A DNA stretch of 64,000 nucleotides from JBBROS01 sp965260995. Its GTDB lineage: Bacteria > Pseudomonadota > Alphaproteobacteria > Acetobacterales > Acetobacteraceae. Below are positions 62,384 through 64,000 of the stretch, piece after piece (within the stretch, counting starts at the first letter, position 1; every line of letters starts with the position of its first letter). The notes below the pieces were generated by a model. That model was not told the origin of the DNA. It was given only the letters and a program-made list of their open reading frames with translations, and did no database searches. Location: NCBI GenBank assembly GCA_965260995.1, contig CBDHCD010000003.1, forward strand, positions 868,001-932,000, written 5' to 3'. The position numbers and the translations under genes were made by a program.

Positions 62384-64000
62384 CCTGGATAATTCATGAG
62401 GGTTGGCGGGCATAGTACAAGCCCTTGATCCAGCGTAGAATGTGGTTCTCGAGGCCAATTCTACGGAACCGGAGCGCCATGCCCGCCAAGGTTGAGACTA
62501 CCGCTGCGCTGCCCGGCTTGTCACCGGTCGGCGGCAAGCCCGTGATCGCCCGCTTCGACGGCGGCCACCTCTCCTCCGACGGTGGGCTGCTGGTGCTGCG
62601 CGAGGTGGAGCGCCGCCTCGACGTGGCCGGACGCTTGGCAGGGTGCATCAAGGATCCGCGCGACCCGGAGCGCGTCGTGCACGGGATCGACGAGATCATC
62701 CGCTTTCGCCTGCTGATGATCGCGGCGGGCTACGAGGACGGCAACGACGCCGACCAGCTGCGCACCGACCCGATGTTCAAGCTGGCCCTGGCAAAGCTCG
62801 GGGACGGGGCGGCGCTGTGCTCGCAGCCCACCATCTCGCGCCTGGAGAACCTGCCCGGCACGCGTGCGCTGCTGCGGATGGGCCGGGCCATGGTCGACCT
62901 GTATTGCGCGTCGTTCCGCCAGGTGCCGCGCCGGATCGTGCTGGACGTGGACGACACGTTCGACACCGTGCACGGCGGGCAGCAGATGCGCTTGTTCAAT
63001 GCGCATCATGACGAGTACGGCTTCCAGCCCATCGTGGTGTTCGACGGCGAGGGCCGCTTCGTCGCCGCCGTGCTGCGCCCGGCCAAGCGGCCGAGCGGGC
63101 GCGAGGTCCGGGCCTTCCTGCGCCGCCTGCTGCGCCAGCTCCGCGCCAACTGGCCCCGGGTCGAGGTCCTGCTGCGCGCCGACAGCCACTACTGCGGCCC
63201 CGAGGTGCTGCGCTGGTGCCGGGCGAACACGGTCGATTATCTGATTGGGGTCGCGCCCACCAGCACGCTGCGCCGCCATGTCGAGTGCCTGGAGGCCAGC
63301 ACCGCCGCCCGCTTTGCCGCCTCGGACGGCTCGGGCAAGCTCCGCCGCTTCACCGAGTTCTACGACAGTGCCGCAAGCTGGGACCGCGTGGAGCGCATCG
63401 TCGCCCGCGTCGAGGCCGGGCCGGACGGGACAGACACGCGCTTCGTCGTCACCAGCCTGCCGGGCGGCTCGGCCCGCACTCTCTACGAAAAACGGTATTG
63501 CGCGCGCGGACAGGCGGAAAACCACATCAAGAGCTGGAAACGCCACCTGGCCGCCGACCGCACTTCGTGCACCAAGGCCACCGCCAACCAGTTCCGCCTG
63601 TTCCTGCACGGGGCCGCCTACTGGCTCATGTGGAGCCTGCGCACGCTGATGCCGCGCCGCTCGTCCTGGCGCACCGCCCAGTTCGACACCCTGCGGCTGC
63701 GCCTGGTCAAGCTGGCCGTGCGCGTCGTCGAACTCAAAACCCAGGTCAAGCTGCACCTGCCCAGCAGCGCCCCGTGCCAGTCCATCCTGGCTTTCGTCCT
63801 CGGCCGCATGCCGCGCCTGACCAGCTGAACCAGGGGGCAGCGTGCCCCACCGTCAGCCGCTTCCACCAACCCCCAGCGCCGCCGCATCGAGCCGCCGCCA
63901 TGTCATCTCGACGCGGCAACGAACCCACACGCCTGCACAATCACCACGCGAAAACCATGTGCCTCAAACAGGGCCGGCCTCAAAGCCATGAATTATGGCG
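62384..64000 (+). mobile_element. IS1380-family insertion sequence, copy 2 (right end 1 bp past the window)
   Basis: The left end cctggataattcatgag (62384-62400) matches copy 1 with one difference. The window stops at gccatgaattatggcg, one base short of the gg that ends copy 1. The left flank is ctaa (62380-62383), so ctaa is expected again immediately beyond the window. Same orientation as copy 1, 46 kb apart. About the first 1.42 kb are nearly identical; the final 200 bp are divergent. Confidence 0.92.
62479..63828 (+). CDS. IS1380-family transposase, copy 2
   Basis: A 449-aa transposase identical to copy 1 apart from Ile for Leu after VVHG and a different C-terminal tetrapeptide (RLTS instead of RIIS). 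All signature stretches (GGHLSSDGGLLVLREVE, LDVDDTFDTVHGGQQ, YCARGQAENHIKSWKRH) are intact. ATG 62479 has the same offset from the element start as in copy 1. It has inserted next to the AT-rich protease island. Confidence 0.94.
   Translation: MPAKVETTAALPGLSPVGGKPVIARFDGGHLSSDGGLLVLREVERRLDVAGRLAGCIKDPRDPERVVHGIDEIIRFRLLMIAAGYEDGNDADQLRTDPMFKLALAKLGDGAALCSQPTISRLENLPGTRALLRMGRAMVDLYCASFRQVPRRIVLDVDDTFDTVHGGQQMRLFNAHHDEYGFQPIVVFDGEGRFVAAVLRPAKRPSGREVRAFLRRLLRQLRANWPRVEVLLRADSHYCGPEVLRWCRANTVDYLIGVAPTSTLRRHVECLEASTAARFAASDGSGKLRRFTEFYDSAASWDRVERIVARVEAGPDGTDTRFVVTSLPGGSARTLYEKRYCARGQAENHIKSWKRHLAADRTSCTKATANQFRLFLHGAAYWLMWSLRTLMPRRSSWRTAQFDTLRLRLVKLAVRVVELKTQVKLHLPSSAPCQSILAFVLGRMPRLTS

Overview
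The window is high-GC chromosomal DNA of an alphaproteobacterium. Gene content and order (zapA - 6S RNA - 5-formyl-THF cyclo-ligase; yebC-ruvCAB-ybgC-tolQRAB-pal-cpoB-tilS-ftsH-folP; ilvBNC; secDF; efp-epmB) fit Rhodospirillales, most likely Acetobacteraceae. This placement is inferred from protein style and synteny, not from a database search.

Layout. 1-1.9 kb: a tRNA-Leu(CAA) gene and a decayed IS3-family transposase. 1.9-11.5 kb: metabolic and accessory genes, namely propionyl-CoA synthetase, a translationally coupled pair of GMC oxidoreductase and isocitrate/isopropylmalate-type dehydrogenase, a manganese catalase, an acyl-CoA dehydrogenase/MaoC pair, an NRAMP Mn(II) transporter and a Uma2-family protein. 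11.5-16.5 kb: a mobile, lower-GC patch with an intact IS4-family element (perfect 16-bp inverted repeats, 12-bp target duplication), an unrecognised membrane protein, and an IS1380-family element that carries TTAG duplications and abuts the 5' side of that membrane protein gene.

16.5-34.8 kb: the housekeeping core, with thiE-fbaB, zapA/6S RNA/fcl, ymdB, two paralogous tiny lipoproteins, then a tightly packed series from yebC through ruvCAB and Tol-Pal to tilS, ftsH and folP. Four consecutive junctions from yebC to ybgC are 4-bp GTGA overlaps. 34.8-43.2 kb: a lipoprotein, a DUF427 protein, a coupled class II aldolase - DppD - DppF - iron alcohol dehydrogenase operon lacking permeases, a Uma2 remnant and secDF. 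43.3-55.7 kb: a Gfo/Idh/MocA oxidoreductase, secreted nuclease, lpxB, hisI, rpmE, a MotA/MotB/OmpA-like three-gene envelope module overlapping an inositol monophosphatase gene, then efp, epmB and serB. 55.8-61.3 kb: miaA-ilvB-ilvN-ilvC, a small lipoprotein and a glycosyltransferase. 61.3-64 kb: an AT-rich island with a frameshifted trypsin-like protease, then a second IS1380-family copy whose last base should lie 1 bp beyond the window.

The window is mostly conserved core genome. The points most worth following are the MotA/MotB/OmpA module, the permease-less DppDF/aldolase/alcohol dehydrogenase operon, the manganese genes with an MntR-like palindrome before mntH, and the two IS1380 copies, near-identical for about 1.42 kb but diverged by about 17% over the last 200 bp. 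No CRISPR array, prophage or defence island was seen.
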